DNA of 7,257 nucleotides from Myxococcales bacterium (lineage in GTDB: Bacteria; Myxococcota; Polyangia; Polyangiales; Polyangiaceae): NCBI GenBank assembly GCA_020430865.1, contig JAGQIY010000359.1, positions 1 to 7,257 of the forward strand. Direction: 5' to 3'. The notes beneath the pieces were generated by a model. The model did not search any database. It saw only the letters and a program-made list of their open reading frames with translations, and was not told where the DNA came from. The translations under genes and the position numbers were made by a program. Of the stretch, positions 6,198 to 7,257 are shown piece by piece (position 1 is the first letter of the stretch; every line of letters begins with the position of its first letter).

Positions 6198-6211
6198 ACG
6201 ATAACGTTATC
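6175..6211. promoter_or_regulatory. Probable MocR operator: three GTTATC half-sites over overlapping divergent starts
   Basis: The perfect 12-bp palindrome GATAACGTTATC (6200-6211) consists of two inverted GTTATC half-sites. A third copy, GTTATC, is at 6175-6180 in the same orientation as 6206-6211, 31 bp apart, which is about three helical turns. The cluster is AT-rich in a GC-rich background and sits exactly at the MocR/transporter start region. MocR regulators such as GabR bind spaced direct repeats, and some also contact an inverted copy (known from the family). TATCTT (6177-6182) could be a -10 box for the transporter. GATAAC read on the minus strand (6211 to 6206) could be the -10 for the regulator. 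Each would place transcription starts at or next to the GTG codons. Confidence 0.6.
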
Positions 6212-7084
6212 AAATCACCCCCGGGAGCGCTACTGCTGACGCTGCTCGGCGTCATCGGGTTCAGTGGCAGCATGCCCGCAACTCGAGCCGCCGTTCCTCA
6301 CCTGGGGGCGGTGACGGTCGGCCTCGGCCGGGCCTGCGTCGCCGGCGTGCTCGCAGCGCTCGTGCTCGTGGTGACGCGCTCCCGCTCGCCCTCGCGCCAC
6401 CAGCTCTGGGGCTTGGTCCAGGTCGCCCTCGGAGTGGTGATCGGATTTCCTCTCCTCACCGCCCGAGCGTTGACCCACGTTCCTGCCTCCCATGCGGCTC
6501 TGGTCGTGGGTCTCGCGCCGCTGCTCACCGCCGCCTGGGCGGTGTTCCGCACTGGTGAACGAGTCTCGCGCTGGTTCTGGCTGGTGAGCACCTCGGCCAC
6601 GCTGGTCGTGCTGACGTTCTGTGTGATCAGCGGTGACGGGCGTCTCTCGACTGACGACGTCTGGCTGCTGCTAGCGACGGTCGTCGTCTCCTACGGCTAC
6701 GCCGAGGGCGCGCGGCTCAGCAGAGAGCTCGGTGGCCTGCGAGTCATCGCCTGGGCACTGGTGATTGCCTGGCTTCCGACGTGCGTCTTCGTCGTCTACT
6801 GCGGCCTGCCAGACCCAGCCGGCGTCCCGCTGAGCGCGTGGCTGGGTTTCGGCTACGTCAGTCTGGTCAGCATGTTCCTGGCGTTCGTCGTCTGGTACGC
6901 CGGCCTCGCACGCGCTGGTATCGCACGCGCCAGCCAGCTACAGCTCCTGCAGCCCCTGTTCAGCATGCTGATCGCCGGCTGGTTGCTCAACGAAACGTTG
7001 CCGCGCGGTCTGTGGCTGGCGCTCGGCGCCTTGCTCCCCCTGATCGTGCTCGCCAACCGCACGCGAGTCCCCAGCGCTAAATGA
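6188..7084 (+). CDS. EamA/DMT-superfamily transporter divergent from MocR regulator
   Basis: This is a 298-residue membrane protein with about ten helices in the two-repeat EamA arrangement. Helix 1 is near 12-30 (LLLTLLGVIGFSGSMPATRAA, nearby). The first repeat ends around GLAPLLTAAWAVFRTGE (108-124). The second carries YAEGARLSREL (171-181) and the typical FVVWYAGLARAGIARASQ then LQPLFSMLIAGWLLNE (254-269). Its partner is the head-to-head MocR regulator, a common arrangement in which the transporter is the regulated gene. The substrate is therefore probably an amino acid, amine or related metabolite sensed through PLP; this is inference. It differs clearly from the other EamA transporter in the window, so the two are not a recent duplication. 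The GTG at 6188 is the only reasonable start: no ATG precedes helix 1 and no Shine-Dalgarno sequence is visible, which suggests a leaderless or very short leader mRNA. A terminator follows the stop codon directly. Confidence 0.9.
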   Translation: MKTHDNVIKSPPGALLLTLLGVIGFSGSMPATRAAVPHLGAVTVGLGRACVAGVLAALVLVVTRSRSPSRHQLWGLVQVALGVVIGFPLLTARALTHVPASHAALVVGLAPLLTAAWAVFRTGERVSRWFWLVSTSATLVVLTFCVISGDGRLSTDDVWLLLATVVVSYGYAEGARLSRELGGLRVIAWALVIAWLPTCVFVVYCGLPDPAGVPLSAWLGFGYVSLVSMFLAFVVWYAGLARAGIARASQLQLLQPLFSMLIAGWLLNETLPRGLWLALGALLPLIVLANRTRVPSAK

Positions 7085-7110
7085 GGAAAGGCGGCCTAGG
7101 CCGCCTTTCC
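7085..7110. terminator. Strong 26-bp palindromic terminator between convergent genes
   Basis: GGAAAGGCGGCCTAGGCCGCCTTTCC is a perfect 26-bp palindrome that begins on the first base after the transporter stop. It folds into an 11-bp stem with a CTAG loop. On the plus strand it is followed by GTTCTGTGTTTCGTT, which is T-rich but broken. The stem's A/T outer pairs read as AAA/TTT on both strands. It lies 24 bp from the stop of the convergent gene on the right, so it probably terminates both transcripts. Confidence 0.8.
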
Positions 7111-7134
7111 GTTCTGTGTTTCGTTGGAGTCAGA

Positions 7135-7257
7135 TCACCAGTCGCGACCACCACCATCATCGCGACCGCGACCGCGACCGCCACGACCACCGCCACGACC
7201 GCCGCCACGACCGCCGCCGCCACCGCCGCCGCCGTAGCCGCCGCCACCGCCGCCGCC
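7135..7257 (-). CDS. C-terminal Gly/Arg-rich tail, probably of an RRM RNA-binding protein (partial)
   Basis: An open minus-strand frame enters from the right edge and ends with TGA at 7135-7137. It encodes 40 residues: seven Gly, Tyr, eight Gly, then RGG-type repeats (RGGGRGGGRGGRGRGR), DDGGG and a terminal RDW. The reverse strand and other frames give only Pro/Ala or Pro/Arg repeats, and the terminator at 7085-7110 is well placed for this gene. Bacterial RRM proteins of the small cold-inducible glycine-rich type carry tails of exactly this style after an 80-residue RRM. The RRM itself is outside the window, so the family is inferred from the tail alone. RGG stretches bind RNA and promote self-association. 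At the DNA level the tail contains a 12-bp repeat in three copies (7180-7215) and GCGACC in three copies (7162-7179). Confidence 0.65.
   Translation of the reverse strand, partial: GGGGGGGYGGGGGGGGRGGGRGGGRGGRGRGRDDGGGRDW
7162..7215. repeat. Short tandem repeats within the RGG-tail coding sequence
   Basis: GCGACC is repeated three times at 7162-7179. It is followed directly by three 12-bp units at 7180-7191, 7192-7203 and 7204-7215 (GCCACGACC followed by ACC or GCC). On the minus strand they encode Gly-Arg and Gly-Gly-Arg-Gly units. All units are multiples of three, so copy-number change by slippage would alter tail length without breaking the frame. Confidence 0.75.

Noticed and set aside
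7141..7257. GCC/ACC-rich repeats as a possible CRISPR-like or satellite array
   Set aside because: The units are codon-sized, have no unique spacers and translate cleanly as a Gly/Arg tail ending in a stop codon.

Overview
The window is GC-rich throughout, with strong third-position G/C bias. It has short gaps between genes, a lipoprotein with a Ser/Asp/Gly-rich linker, and a Gly/Arg-rich tail typical of bacterial RRM proteins. Together these suggest a large-genome deltaproteobacterial-type organism, most likely Myxococcota (Polyangia/Sorangium-like). That assignment is an impression from composition and gene style, not from a marker gene. I see no transposase, integrase, CRISPR array, tRNA or rRNA.

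Layout from left to right. Positions 1-336 have no convincing gene, only a few hairpins. A CAP/SCP-superfamily lipoprotein (minus, 337-888) is divergent from a LOG-family nucleotide phosphoribohydrolase (plus, 963-1532). The LOG gene overlaps tail-to-tail by 29 bp with a ten-helix EamA/DMT transporter (minus, 1504-2370). Upstream of that transporter on the same strand is a soluble coiled-coil protein of unknown function (minus, 2429-3067). Across a 166-bp divergent gap lies a two-gene plus-strand unit: a histidine-rich polytopic membrane protein that distantly recalls Brp/Blh-type membrane oxygenases (3234-4364), and a small four-helix membrane protein (4373-4744).

The right part is a regulator/transporter pair. 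A MocR-type (GntR-aminotransferase fusion) regulator (minus, 4779-6197) is head-to-head with a second EamA/DMT transporter (plus, 6188-7084). The predicted start codons overlap by 10 bp, and a perfect 12-bp palindrome plus an extra half-site cover the start region. The likely reading is that the MocR protein senses an amine, amino acid or vitamin-like ligand through its PLP domain and controls the transporter and itself. A strong 26-bp palindromic terminator follows the transporter directly. The window ends inside the Gly/Arg-rich C-terminus of a convergent gene, probably an RRM-type RNA-binding protein.

The items most worth a second look are the MocR operator with its possibly leaderless divergent starts, the Brp/Blh-like two-gene membrane unit, and the mutually exclusive hairpins at the LOG ribosome-binding site. 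Most of the genes are ordinary; I do not see a clear new defence or mobile system.
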